Assembly: GCA_020631395.1 (NCBI GenBank)
Contig: JAHDHI010000009.1
Location: 1-64,000 of the forward strand
Length of the DNA stretch: 64,000 nt
Source: Bizionia sp.
GTDB lineage: Bacteria > Bacteroidota > Bacteroidia > Flavobacteriales > Flavobacteriaceae
Reading direction: 5' to 3'
Shown: one piece after another, positions 19,760 through 28,605 of the stretch
How positions within the stretch are numbered: position 1 is the stretch's first letter
How the letters are laid out: every line of letters begins with the position of its first letter
Position numbers and translations under genes: made by a program
The notes under the pieces: generated by a model
What the model saw: only the letters and a program-made list of their open reading frames with translations
Told to the model about the DNA's origin: nothing
Databases searched by the model: none

Positions 19760-19801
19760 AACTTGTATTCGATCAATTTAGTTTGGGTAGGGCCAAAGTT
19801 T

Positions 19802-20488
19802 TTAATAATACCAATCTGCGTGGCTTCTTCTGTTTCCTATGTAATATTGTATTCCTATTGTAAAATTTGCAAAGCGTCCAGTGATTTTTCTTCTGTCAAA
19901 GTTTATCAATTCTCCATTGTAGTAATATTGTTGTTCTCGGTTGAATATGAAAGCGAAGTCCATACGAAGAGCGATTCGATCCGAATATCTATATTGCGGA
20001 GTTACCCCAAATGTCATATTACCTATTCTTTCATAGTCTTTGGTGTTCTCCGGAGTCAATCCGAATGTGAATTCCCCTCCATTCCTATAACGTTTGATGG
20101 ATTCTGGAAAAGCATGGGTCAATCCAACTCCAGCATGCAGTAGGATGTTGAAATTGATGTTGTCATTTAAACTGAGGTGGTTGGTGAAATTGTATGTGCC
20201 CTCTATCCCAATGCGTTTGTAGGTGTTGCCTATGTTCTTGTCGTTCTTGTTTTGAAACCTGTCTCTGGCCACATAAAGCTTTATGCCATAGAATTCATTG
20301 AAATTGTATCGTAGGCCTAGATCGAGATGCCTAGGGAAATTATAATTGGATTGATTGATGGTGGAGAGCGGCATGATTGGAATGTTCATGCCATACGACA
20401 ATTCCACAGAAAAGACATTGTACCTTTTTTGAGAAAAAGATAGATTAGATGCACAAAGCAGTAGGATCAGTATGTAGGTTCTAGTCAA
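19802..20488 (-). CDS. Outer-membrane beta-barrel protein, function unknown
   Basis: A 228-aa secreted protein. The first 19 residues (ending NLSFSQ) form a signal peptide. The rest alternates aromatic and polar residues in short strands (RYNFNEFYGIKLYVARD, FTNHLSLNDNINFNIL, FANFTIGIQYYIG), the pattern of a small porin-like OmpA/OmpW-type barrel. It lies between the arsenosugar cluster and gmd. It may be co-transcribed with gmd, but nothing ties it to fucose synthesis. No specific family is recognised. Confidence 0.75.
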   Translation of the reverse strand: MTRTYILILLLCASNLSFSQKRYNVFSVELSYGMNIPIMPLSTINQSNYNFPRHLDLGLRYNFNEFYGIKLYVARDRFQNKNDKNIGNTYKRIGIEGTYNFTNHLSLNDNINFNILLHAGVGLTHAFPESIKRYRNGGEFTFGLTPENTKDYERIGNMTFGVTPQYRYSDRIALRMDFAFIFNREQQYYYNGELINFDRRKITGRFANFTIGIQYYIGNRRSHADWYY

Positions 20489-20753
20489 ATTTGAGGGATT
20501 TTTTTAAAAAGAATACAGATATTACATACAAGTTAGTTAATTATTCTGGAAATTGCACATACTATTTCATTTAAATTTCAAAGAAATTCATCGTGGATTT
20601 CAACCAATTCTTACAAAGGAAAACGGAGAGCATTAAAAATAAAGGTGCTGTAAATGTGTTCGTTGTCCTATTGACATGGTAGGTGTTTCGATGTGTACGT
20701 CGTCGTTGAAAGCACAATTCAAAAGGTTGGTTGGACTAAGTCCATGAAGTCGC

Positions 20754-21494
20754 TTAGACAATATGTCTTAGGTAGTAGTCATGCAAATCTTCGGCGGAAG
20801 CACCAAACCATTTTTTTACGTAGATCGTCCAAAAATGATATTGTAATTTCCAGATGCCATTGTTCTCATAGCGTCTTGCCGATGTGGTGAGCCACTCTTG
20901 GATGACGACGAATTTGTCAATGGCATATAGTTTGTTTATCAGGTCGTTGTCTTCGTAGATGATGAAGCTTTCATTGAATTTTCCCAATGACTCGAACAAG
21001 GACTTCGTTATGAATTGACTTTGATCCCCTCCACGGCAAGCTCTCCATCGAAATTGTGTTAACCAACCGGCTAGTCTTAACCACCAGTGGTCATCGTCAA
21101 ATTTCATTTTGAAGCAACCTGCATGATTTCCCTTTTCAATTTCATCGATGATGAGCTGGTCAAAGTGTTTTGGAGGAAAGGAATCTGCATGAAGGAAGTA
21201 CAATATGTTTCCAGAAGAAGCCTTGGCTCCAACATTCATTTGCCTTGCCCTACCTTTTTTGGAGTGTTCCAAACGAATGCTCAAGGGATTTGTCTCATTG
21301 GAACCATATGTGTGATCCGAGAATGTGAAACTCTTCACGATGTCTTGGGAACCGTCCAAACTACCACCATCTACGATGATGATGTCCGCTATGTTCTCTT
21401 TGGAGCTATGGGTTGTTAAATGCTGCAACAACTTTGAGATTGTTTCAGCCTCGTTCAAAATGGGTATGACTATGGAAATCTTGTGCTTTGCCAT
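20754..21494 (-). CDS. TIGR04283-type arsenosugar-associated glycosyltransferase
   Basis: GT2-fold enzyme of 246 aa starting ISIVIPILNEAETISKLL. It has IIVDGGSLDGSQDIV (nucleotide-sugar site), KGRARQMNVGAKASSG and ILYFLHADSFPP in place of a plain DxD. RARQMNxGA plus LHADS is the signature of the TIGR04283 family, which recurs beside arsS and arsM. It probably adds the sugar or glycerol-bearing group in arsenosugar synthesis, but the exact step is not proven. It is last in the group PiT, hydroxylase, DUF547, transferase. Confidence 0.9.
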   Translation of the reverse strand: MAKHKISIVIPILNEAETISKLLQHLTTHSSKENIADIIIVDGGSLDGSQDIVKSFTFSDHTYGSNETNPLSIRLEHSKKGRARQMNVGAKASSGNILYFLHADSFPPKHFDQLIIDEIEKGNHAGCFKMKFDDDHWWLRLAGWLTQFRWRACRGGDQSQFITKSLFESLGKFNESFIIYEDNDLINKLYAIDKFVVIQEWLTTSARRYENNGIWKLQYHFWTIYVKKWFGASAEDLHDYYLRHIV

Positions 21495-21567
21495 GGTTTC
21501 GGTGGTTCCTTAGTGTTTAAACATAGATTTGGGGTGGGAGCAATTTAAGCAAAAGGAATTATAATCA

Positions 21568-22464
21568 TTATTCGTTTAAACTCCAATTATAGTCCTTGAA
21601 ACTTTTCGCGGCATTGCTGGAAATCGCAATGTCCGAGTATTTATTTAAAAAATCGATGAGTGAACCTTCTGCTTTAAAGTCTTTGGCAAACCACTTGAAT
21701 ATCTTCGAGAGTTTAATTTTCTTTTGAGATAGTTCATTGCGCTCAGGATCCTTTAAAAAATCTTTTGTAGCCTTGGTTAGTTGCATGTCCAATTTTGATG
21801 CGGTAAAGGCTTCATTCAGCAATTTGGGGCAAGAGTAGGAGGCGCAAACGATGCCGAAATGAATTCTAGGTTCATCCATCTTTCGTAATATGCGATGTTC
21901 TATCTCATCCAAGTTATACCATTTGCTACCCAATTTCCACAAACGTCGTTTCCAAGGATCATCGATATCCTTGATGCTTTTAACGGGATAACTTCTAAGA
22001 ATTAAATCTACGGTCATGGCATTGTAGGCATTTATCCAATAGGCCATCTTGTCCAGTTTTGACCAAGCATCGTTTGGCATGTTCTCGCTTAATGATGCCA
22101 TGTAATTGGTGAGTGCCTTGCGGTTGCTGTTAAAGCCTTTGTAATTTACCGAGCCATCATCTGAAACGTGTTTTTGTAGCAAGTCGTCCCAAGTGCCATG
22201 ATCGAATTTTTCAATGACTTCTGTAGAGATGAGTTCTTCTTCTTCATTTGTGGTGGAGTCATTTACGGTTACAATTGTTTCCGTTTCAGGGGCAATGGGA
22301 GTTTCTTCCAAAGGCGTTGCAGCTTCTTCGGATTCGGGGGTGCCTGCTTCAGTTTGGGTGGCCTTGGGAACTTGTTCTTTGGGTGTCTTTTCGACAACGC
22401 GTCTTGTTCCTCCACAGGCACTAAACAAAAGGAATGCTATTATTACGAAAGAAATGTATTTCAT
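21568..22464 (-). CDS. DUF547 domain lipoprotein
   Basis: A 298-aa predicted lipoprotein: signal with lipobox LLFSAC (Cys 17), then a Glu/Thr/Pro-rich linker (about 25-85), then a DUF547 domain (about 90-270). The DUF547 core is visible as KMAYWINAYNAMTVDLILR, FGIVCASYSCPKLLNEAF and IDDPWKRRLWKLG, including conserved Cys residues. Biochemical function of DUF547 is not established. It sits nine bases after the hydroxylase-like gene and before the TIGR04283 transferase gene, so a role in the arsenosugar context is inferred from position only. Confidence 0.88.
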   Translation of the reverse strand: MKYISFVIIAFLLFSACGGTRRVVEKTPKEQVPKATQTEAGTPESEEAATPLEETPIAPETETIVTVNDSTTNEEEELISTEVIEKFDHGTWDDLLQKHVSDDGSVNYKGFNSNRKALTNYMASLSENMPNDAWSKLDKMAYWINAYNAMTVDLILRSYPVKSIKDIDDPWKRRLWKLGSKWYNLDEIEHRILRKMDEPRIHFGIVCASYSCPKLLNEAFTASKLDMQLTKATKDFLKDPERNELSQKKIKLSKIFKWFAKDFKAEGSLIDFLNKYSDIAISSNAAKSFKDYNWSLNE

Positions 22465-22472
22465 ATTGAAAA

Positions 22473-23354
22473 TTACTTTTTTAAAGGATATGCTTCTTGG
22501 GACAAAAAATCTTTTGGGAACGTTTCATCTCCATCAAAGCCCAATTCGATGTCTCTACCATTGTGAGGGATGTAGTTGGTTTTGAAAAGATAGTCCCATA
22601 CGCTCAAGGTTAGTCCGAAATTGATGCCATACCTTACGTTTTTCGGCAAATCCTTTGCGTGATGCCAAATGTGCATCTTGGGATTGTTCAGTATGTATTT
22701 AAATGGGCCATAGTTCCACCCTAAATTGGCATGGTTCAAATGACCTATGGCAATGCTGAAGAAATGGACTATGGCTACGTGTCGTGTATCGAATCCTCCA
22801 ATAATGGCCAAAGGAACATATAGTATGGACTTGTAGACTATCGGCTCCATCCAATGATAGCGCAAATGTGCGGCGAACCCCATTTCTTTCACGCTATGGT
22901 GTACCTTGTGAAAATTCCATAGGAAAGGGAAGCGGTGCAACAGTCGGTGTGTGTTCCATTGTGTAAAATCACTCACTATGAAAAACAGAAACAACCCCAA
23001 GCCTAGTGGCAGGTCATCGACATCGAACAATTGGAAACTGGAAATGGACAAACCAACGTACTTCAAAAGGTCATTGAAAAATGTCGCAGCTGTTTCCGAC
23101 AAGGCAACGAGTACGATCAAATTTAGAAGGAAAAAATTAAAGAACATGTAAAAGGTGTCCAACCAAAAGTCTTTCCTGAAGATGGATTGCTGTTTTCGCC
23201 AAGGGAACATGATTTCCAAAGCCCAAACCAACAATGAAATCAGAATGAGACCATAGAAATAGTTGTCCCAGTGGTTAATGGAAACTATTTGATTCTTGAG
23301 ATAGTTCCAGTATCCAGCATAGGCATTTTTAATGAGGTCTACATATTTGTCCAT
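22473..23354 (-). CDS. Sterol desaturase / fatty acid hydroxylase family membrane protein
   Basis: A 293-aa di-iron membrane enzyme of the fatty acid hydroxylase superfamily. Four or more membrane helices carry the His clusters HRLLH and HKVHHS in the middle and HLNHAN and HIWHHA toward the C-terminus, which ligate the iron pair. Such enzymes hydroxylate or desaturate lipids or alkyl-glycerol chains. Its place in an arsenosugar cluster raises the possibility of acting on an arsenolipid, but that is inference. The substrate is unknown. Confidence 0.88.
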   Translation of the reverse strand: MDKYVDLIKNAYAGYWNYLKNQIVSINHWDNYFYGLILISLLVWALEIMFPWRKQQSIFRKDFWLDTFYMFFNFFLLNLIVLVALSETAATFFNDLLKYVGLSISSFQLFDVDDLPLGLGLFLFFIVSDFTQWNTHRLLHRFPFLWNFHKVHHSVKEMGFAAHLRYHWMEPIVYKSILYVPLAIIGGFDTRHVAIVHFFSIAIGHLNHANLGWNYGPFKYILNNPKMHIWHHAKDLPKNVRYGINFGLTLSVWDYLFKTNYIPHNGRDIELGFDGDETFPKDFLSQEAYPLKK

Positions 23355-23466
23355 AATAAATAGGCGAGGGTGTTGTGTAATTGGAGTAAAAATAACTTAT
23401 TTGAAAATTGTTTTCATAATTATATGCAATATTGTTGTCTTTTGCAAAGACTGGTCTTCTATGTGA

Positions 23467-24579
23467 TTAAAAACTTATTTCCAGCAATTTGAACAGCAAG
23501 GCACTTACAATGGCAGCCGTTGGTAAGGTAAGGAGCCATGATAGCAGTATCTTGCCAATCATTTTGTAATCGGCTTTTTTTGTGACCGTTCCGATCCCAA
23601 AAATGGAACCAACGGATACATGGGTGGTAGATACAGGTAACCCGTGTATGCTGGCAGTCGTGACCAATAGCCCTGTGATTAGATTGGCTGTAAACCCTTG
23701 ACCAGAATTCATCGGGGTGATTTTTTTGCTCATTGTGAGTCCTACCTTTTTCGAGTTGATTAAGCCCCCAGCTCCCATTATCGAAGCTATGATTATCATA
23801 CTCCATTTAATGTCTATGGTATTTATGATCAAGAGCAAGCCGACAATTTTTGGGGTATCGTTCAAACCTCTGGCAAAGCTAACGATACCGGCACTTATGT
23901 AATGCAGGCTATCCAATACCTTCTGAGAGTTGAGGCCTAGGATTTGCCCTTCGTAGATTTCGGTTACATTGCTTATGGTGGCTTCTATGGTCGATTGTGT
24001 TTTCAAGGTAGCGGAATCCATGGACATTGCTGCAATATTAGCATTCTTGTTTTTGTATATGCTAAGATTCGTTTTTTTTGTAACTCCCATTTTTTTTCTG
24101 AAAAACCTAAAAATGACATATGCCACAAAGCTAATTATGGCAGCCATCAATGGACTTACTATCAATGGCATTAAAAATGTGCCTCCCAACTTCTCGAAAT
24201 TGAATTGAGACCCTACAGCCATCACACCAGCACCAAACAAGGCACCGACCAAGCTATGGGTCGTAGAAATTGGCATACCGATCTTCGTGGCGATGAATAC
24301 TGTCAGCGCAGCTCCAAATGCAATTGAAATGGCAAAAATGGGCATGGCAATCAGTTCGTTTGGCACCAACCCTTTCCCTGAAAAGTTCTTAACCAGCTCG
24401 TTTGCCAAGAATATGGCGGCGACGGAGCCCGAAAAGGTGGTTATAGTAGCCCAATTGATGGCCTTTTTAAAAGAAGTGGTGCCACTTCCAAATAATGTGG
24501 CAACTCCTTTGAAGTTGTCATTTGCGCCATTGCTATAGGCTAAGAAACATGCGGAAAGAAATAAAAGGGCTAGAATCAT
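23467..24579 (-). CDS. PiT family inorganic phosphate transporter
   Basis: Membrane symporter of phosphate with H+ or Na+. Both inverted PiT signature repeats are present: YSNGANDNFKGVATLFGSGT near the start and ARGLNDTPKIVGLLL in the second half. ISTTHSLVGALFGAG and VSTTHVSVGSIFGIG match between the halves. I start at ATG 24579 (MILALLFLSACFLAYSN), because the longer frame to 24693 would translate through the strong terminator at 24653-24689. Arsenate enters cells by PiT transporters, so its place in the arsenosugar cluster is meaningful. The length is about 370 aa. Confidence 0.92.
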   Translation of the reverse strand: MILALLFLSACFLAYSNGANDNFKGVATLFGSGTTSFKKAINWATITTFSGSVAAIFLANELVKNFSGKGLVPNELIAMPIFAISIAFGAALTVFIATKIGMPISTTHSLVGALFGAGVMAVGSQFNFEKLGGTFLMPLIVSPLMAAIISFVAYVIFRFFRKKMGVTKKTNLSIYKNKNANIAAMSMDSATLKTQSTIEATISNVTEIYEGQILGLNSQKVLDSLHYISAGIVSFARGLNDTPKIVGLLLIINTIDIKWSMIIIASIMGAGGLINSKKVGLTMSKKITPMNSGQGFTANLITGLLVTTASIHGLPVSTTHVSVGSIFGIGTVTKKADYKMIGKILLSWLLTLPTAAIVSALLFKLLEISF

Positions 24580-24652
24580 AAGTACTTGTTTTTTACTTTT
24601 TTTGGACGTAATACTTATATGATGCTTACTTAAACGTTTCCGATTTAACGTT

Positions 24653-24689
24653 AAAAAAAAGAGCTTCCTAACAGGAAGCTCTTTTTTTT
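24653..24689. terminator. Strong intrinsic terminator after arsM
   Basis: A perfect 17-bp stem (24653-24669 with 24673-24689), a three-base loop and runs of eight A and eight T. It lies 17 bases past the arsM stop and so ends the core arsenosugar operon. It is symmetric and would work in both directions. Confidence 0.92.
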
Positions 24690-24705
24690 GCATTGTTATT
24701 GTTTG

Positions 24706-25674
24706 TTAACAGCACCCTCCTCCATCATAATGGTAGGTGGATTCAGAAAAGAAAATATCATCTCTACCCAAATCTGCCAGTGCTGCTGCTGTTTTGTCAC
24801 AAATGGCAATGGGTTGATTTTTTAGTAGGATGTGTCCTTGCTTGTCATCAAAATAGTCTTCATCTCCATAGTAAATGGCAGCTTTACCTGTAAAGACACA
24901 TGGGCCATCTTCGGGCATTGGATCTTTTATTGCTGCGACTTCAATGGATTCTATGTAGATCAACTCATCTGTTGGGTAATTCTTGGGATCTAAAATGCGG
25001 TATGGTTTGCGAGCCCTTATCTCGATGGTTCCAAAACCTGCATCCGTCAGTGCTTTTACATACTCTGCTATTGGTAAACTTCCACTTAGGCACAATGCAC
25101 GTAATCTATCGTCATTTCTTAGTTCGTCGTTCATGGGTTGTTCGCAAGTAGGATCGCTCATTACCAATCTCCCGTGAGGTTTTAGAACACGGTACATTTC
25201 TGCGATGGCCTTCTTTAGGTCTTCTGCTTTGAATATGTTGAACAAGCAGTTTTGTGCTGCGACATCGATACTGTTGTCTTCCACAGGAAGATTCATGGCA
25301 TCTCCCTTTTTCAAATCCACGAATTCACTTTTAAACCAGGGGTTTTGAGCTTCTGCCTCTACGAAGTTCTTTCGAGATGCTTCCAGCATTTCATCCACAA
25401 CGTCTATACCTACGACGCCTCCTTTCGTACGATTGAAATAAGCGAATTGAAGTAATTCCATACCTCCACCTACGCCTACATATAGCATTTTTGGATTGTT
25501 GGTCAAATCACGAGCATGTACGGTGCTACCACAACCATAATTCATTTCTTGCATGATCTTGGGAATCTTCAATCCCGGTAATTCCCATATTGGGTTGGTC
25601 GTACAGCATAAGCCTACATCTGGTGTTAAAGCTGCTTCTTTATATACATCGTGTGTTGCTTCTAAATAACTCAT
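24706..25674 (-). CDS. arsM: Arsenosugar biosynthesis arsenite methyltransferase ArsM
   Basis: SAM-dependent methyltransferase of 322 aa that should methylate As(III) to the dimethyl form used by ArsS. The SAM site is YVGVGGGMELLQFAYF (motif I), with NSIDVAAQNCLFNIF and RLVMSDPTCEQP following. Paired Cys residues occur near the N-terminus (GLCCTTNP, Cys 23-24), with GCGSTV at about 48, CEQP in the middle and a C-terminal GGGCC. These are candidate arsenic ligands. It is the last gene of the core operon, next to purine nucleoside phosphorylase. Context with arsS makes the assignment strong. Confidence 0.93.
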   Translation of the reverse strand: MSYLEATHDVYKEAALTPDVGLCCTTNPIWELPGLKIPKIMQEMNYGCGSTVHARDLTNNPKMLYVGVGGGMELLQFAYFNRTKGGVVGIDVVDEMLEASRKNFVEAEAQNPWFKSEFVDLKKGDAMNLPVEDNSIDVAAQNCLFNIFKAEDLKKAIAEMYRVLKPHGRLVMSDPTCEQPMNDELRNDDRLRALCLSGSLPIAEYVKALTDAGFGTIEIRARKPYRILDPKNYPTDELIYIESIEVAAIKDPMPEDGPCVFTGKAAIYYGDEDYFDDKQGHILLKNQPIAICDKTAAALADLGRDDIFFSESTYHYDGGGCC

Positions 25675-25863
25675 ATCTTAATTTTATCGTTCATCCTAGA
25701 TACCATGATCGTGGTTTAGGAACATCATTAGTACTCTTTTATTTTAAAACCTTTCAATTGTTTTTCATTTTCATGTTGAAAACTGAATTCATCATTTTTT
25801 GATGAGTGCAAATTCAAAATGACCATTAAAGTTTTAATTATAGAGGAGGGATATAATTCAAGT

Positions 25864-26676
25864 TTACAATTGCCTTATCAATTCTTTGAAAAGGACAATC
25901 ATTTCTGGTTCGGCTTTGGCGGCCATGGCAATAATTTCGCCTATGTCAACTGGTTTCAAGTCATCTGGATCGCACTCATCCGTCAAAACCGATACGGCAG
26001 CCACCTTCAAATTCAAATGGTTGGCAACGATTATCTCTGGAACGGTGCTCATACCGACTGCATCGGCTCCAATTATCTTCAACATTCTATATTCTGCCCT
26101 TGTTTCCAGTTGTGGGCCGACCACACTTGCATATACGCCTTTGTGTAATTTTATGTCGTTGATCTTGGCAATGCTTTCGAATTTTGAGTTGATTGAAAAA
26201 TCATAAGGAGCACTCATATCCGTGAATCGTTCACCCAATTCGTCAACACCCTTAAAAGCCAAAGGGGAACCGCCTTGAAGATTTATATGATCTTCAATAA
26301 GCATTAGTTCCCCTTTTTTGAAATTCAAGTTTATTGCTCCAGCTGCATTGGAAACCAACAAGGCTGCTATGCCTAGTTTCTCCATGATGCGAATGGGATA
26401 TGTGACCTCTTGCAAGGAATAACCTTCGTAGACATGAAAGCGTCCTTGCATCACGATAACCTTTTTTCCTGCCAATATGCCATAGATCAACCTTCCTTTG
26501 TGGAACTCCACAGTTGCTGTTGGAAAGTGAGGAATGTCATTATAACTTACTTCTTGCAAGATTTCGATTTCATCGATCAATTTCCCCAATCCCGTACCAA
26601 GGATGATACCTATTTCAGAATTTTCAAAACCTTTGTCTTTTAAATAATTTGTGGTTTCGGTAATAAGGTTCAGCAT
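25864..26676 (-). CDS. Purine-nucleoside phosphorylase, arsenosugar operon type
   Basis: Class I PNP-fold enzyme of 270 aa that cleaves purine nucleosides with phosphate. Motifs are GIILGTGLG near the N-terminus, VMQGRFHVYEGYS (phosphate and ribose site), LLVSNAAGAINLNF (purine site) and ADAVGMSTVPEIIVANHL. In this operon it likely removes adenine from the dimethylarsinoyl-deoxyadenosine product of ArsS, freeing the sugar for later transfer. That step is inferred from operon logic. A 189-base gap separates its stop from arsM downstream. It lies 13 bases after the DM13 gene. Confidence 0.93.
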   Translation of the reverse strand: MLNLITETTNYLKDKGFENSEIGIILGTGLGKLIDEIEILQEVSYNDIPHFPTATVEFHKGRLIYGILAGKKVIVMQGRFHVYEGYSLQEVTYPIRIMEKLGIAALLVSNAAGAINLNFKKGELMLIEDHINLQGGSPLAFKGVDELGERFTDMSAPYDFSINSKFESIAKINDIKLHKGVYASVVGPQLETRAEYRMLKIIGADAVGMSTVPEIIVANHLNLKVAAVSVLTDECDPDDLKPVDIGEIIAMAAKAEPEMIVLFKELIRQL

Positions 26677-26689
26677 GTTTTTTAGCGTT

Positions 26690-27409
26690 TTAGCGCTTAA
26701 TCAACTTTTTTACTATTTTTTGATTGTCGCTTTTAATTTCGACTAAATATACACCAGAATTTAAATTAGATAAAGAAAACACTTGTTTTTTTAAATGGGA
26801 CTTTTCTACCAATTGCACTCTGTTTCCTATGATGTCATAGATGCTTATGGACATTGGGATTTGGCTGTCATTGCGCACTTCGAATTGTTCATTCGTAGGA
26901 TTGGGATATAAGCTTACGGTTTCGTTCAACGTATTTTCGCTTACCCCGAGAGTAGCACAGTCAGGGCCTTGATTAGCACCCAAGACGACATGACCCCAAC
27001 GTTCGTTGATGGTTATGCATTGTATGACGATGTAATCGAAGTCATGTAGTTCTACCGATGGAGGTATCGGGAATGACTTCATTCCTGTAATTGGGGATGT
27101 TCCTGCACCACCAGTACCTCCATCATCGTTTATAAGTTGTGATGTCGTTACTTCTATGGCATCCGATCCAGCCGTGGCGATGTCGTCGGTCTTGGAGATG
27201 TACACTCTTAAGTCGGCTCCTTGTACGGTTGCGAAGTCGGATTCGAAAATAACGTTTTTGTCACCATTCGTCTCAAATGTAATATTTCCTGTCCCACTAA
27301 TGCTGTAAGCAGGATCGCTTTGTATGAATGAGCCAGAACGAGAGCATTGTGCATTCACTTGAAATGCGCAAAGGGTGATTGATAGGAGAAGGAGTAGTTT
27401 TGTTTTCAT
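26690..27409 (-). CDS. Secreted DM13-domain protein with T9SS sorting domain
   Basis: A 239-aa exported protein: signal peptide (1-21, ending VNAQ), a DM13-like domain (about 25-140) with VIFESDFATVQGADLRVYIS, HDFDYIVIQCITINERWGHV and conserved Cys residues, and a type A C-terminal sorting domain (about 160-239, VSLYPNPTNEQFEV to IVKKLIKR). DM13 domains are proposed to act in electron transfer. Export by the type IX system puts it on the cell surface or outside. It is embedded in the arsenosugar operon with gaps of 13 and 15 bases to its neighbours, which is unexpected for cytosolic arsenic chemistry. Confidence 0.85.
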   Translation of the reverse strand: MKTKLLLLLSITLCAFQVNAQCSRSGSFIQSDPAYSISGTGNITFETNGDKNVIFESDFATVQGADLRVYISKTDDIATAGSDAIEVTTSQLINDDGGTGGAGTSPITGMKSFPIPPSVELHDFDYIVIQCITINERWGHVVLGANQGPDCATLGVSENTLNETVSLYPNPTNEQFEVRNDSQIPMSISIYDIIGNRVQLVEKSHLKKQVFSLSNLNSGVYLVEIKSDNQKIVKKLIKR

Positions 27410-27424
27410 AATAATGTGTTTTAA

Positions 27425-28051
27425 TTATTTAATATACAATTTAAAGAAATCATAGGACATTAAGTCCTCGACATAATCTATGTCGTTAAGAATTTCCAAA
27501 ACATACACACTATTGTCAATTAAATCATTGAAAGTTTTTTTGTAGACTGTTTCGGTTCCCCATTCCTTGTCTTTAAAGACTGAGGAATGCATTGTTTTCA
27601 TACCTAGTAAATAATACCCTCCATCCTCGGCGGGGCCAATGACTGCGTCGTTTTCGTCCAATGCGTCAAATGCCTCTTCAATGTGTTTGGGTCGCAAATC
27701 GTACAAATCGCTACCAACAATGATGATTTTTTCATAATTTTCATTGAAACCTTTTTGAAAGGCGTTTTGCATCCGTTCTCCCAAGTCTACCCCAATCTGC
27801 TTGTATTTCTGAAATGTTGCATCGTCCCAAATGTCATTTTTTCTAACTTTCACAGAATAGTAGACGGCTTTGTCTGCATCTATTTGCTTGATGACACTCT
27901 CTGTGTGTTCGAGGAGTTTAATGTATACTTCCAATGCAGAGGCATCACCTATGCTTTTTGCCAATCTGGATTTCACCTTCCCCAATTCGGGGTTTCTGGT
28001 AAAGGTTATGATGAGGTTTTTGCTTTTCAAAATAAAATTGTTTTTTACCAT
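27425..28051 (-). CDS. TIGR04282-type arsenosugar-associated glycosyltransferase (DUF2064)
   Basis: A 208-aa nucleotidyl/glycosyltransferase A-fold protein. Signatures are LIITFTRNPELGKVKSRLAK at the start, IIVGSDLYDLRPKHIEEAF in the middle and DAVIGPAEDGGYYLLGM, which together define the DUF2064/TIGR04282 family found with arsS. It may activate or transfer the sugar of the arsenosugar. Its exact donor and product are not known. It sits between the rhodanese and DM13 genes in the operon. Confidence 0.92.
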   Translation of the reverse strand: MVKNNFILKSKNLIITFTRNPELGKVKSRLAKSIGDASALEVYIKLLEHTESVIKQIDADKAVYYSVKVRKNDIWDDATFQKYKQIGVDLGERMQNAFQKGFNENYEKIIIVGSDLYDLRPKHIEEAFDALDENDAVIGPAEDGGYYLLGMKTMHSSVFKDKEWGTETVYKKTFNDLIDNSVYVLEILNDIDYVEDLMSYDFFKLYIK

Positions 28052-28070
28052 AGGTAGACATGGCGGGGAG

Positions 28071-28595
28071 TCAATCTTCTTTTTTGGTCGTGTCTATTGG
28101 TATTTCGTATACTTTCTCTCCATTCTTCAACCATTTGCTCCAATCTTTGTTGAAAGTATGGATTTTTTCGGTTGCTTTCCCTTCTGGGGTCAAAACGGTA
28201 AAGCCTTTGTTTTTCCATTCGAAAATTCCACCGTATAGGTTATAGACATTGGTGTAACCTACTTTTTTCAATAGTTCACCTATTGTCTCGGAGCGAATGC
28301 CCAATGAACAATACACCACTATTTTTTCATCCTTGTTTGGATATAGCTTTTGGATGGAGTCTATGTTGAAATTGTCATAGCCTACGCAAATGGCATCTTT
28401 CAAATGGCTAACTTCATATTCCTTTGTTTCACGAGAATCCAAAATGACTGCCTTGGTTTTGGGCATGGCCAATTCTTCAACGGATATGTAGGGAACCCCG
28501 TTGTCGTTGTATTGTTTCAACAGTTCCGATAGCGTTTCTTGTGAGTAACCTAACACTGAGGTTAGCACGAGTATGTAAAATAGGATGTTTTTCAT
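28071..28595 (-). CDS. Exported rhodanese-like domain protein
   Basis: A 174-aa protein with a signal peptide (about 1-18, ending LGYS) and one rhodanese domain (about 35-135). The active-site loop is YCSLGIRSE with Cys 96, followed by LLKKVGYTNVYNLYGGIFEW, as in thiosulfate sulfurtransferases. The signal implies a periplasmic location. In the arsenosugar operon it could act in sulfur transfer or thio-arsenic chemistry, but that is a guess from position. The gap to arsS is only ten bases. Confidence 0.9.
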   Translation of the reverse strand: MKNILFYILVLTSVLGYSQETLSELLKQYNDNGVPYISVEELAMPKTKAVILDSRETKEYEVSHLKDAICVGYDNFNIDSIQKLYPNKDEKIVVYCSLGIRSETIGELLKKVGYTNVYNLYGGIFEWKNKGFTVLTPEGKATEKIHTFNKDWSKWLKNGEKVYEIPIDTTKKED

Positions 28596-28605
28596 AAGTC
28601 AAAAT

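Noticed and set aside
24580-24693. N-terminal extension of the PiT transporter frame
   Set aside because: It would be translated from the arms of a strong intrinsic terminator, and the extra residues are not part of the family. ATG 24579 gives a normal start.
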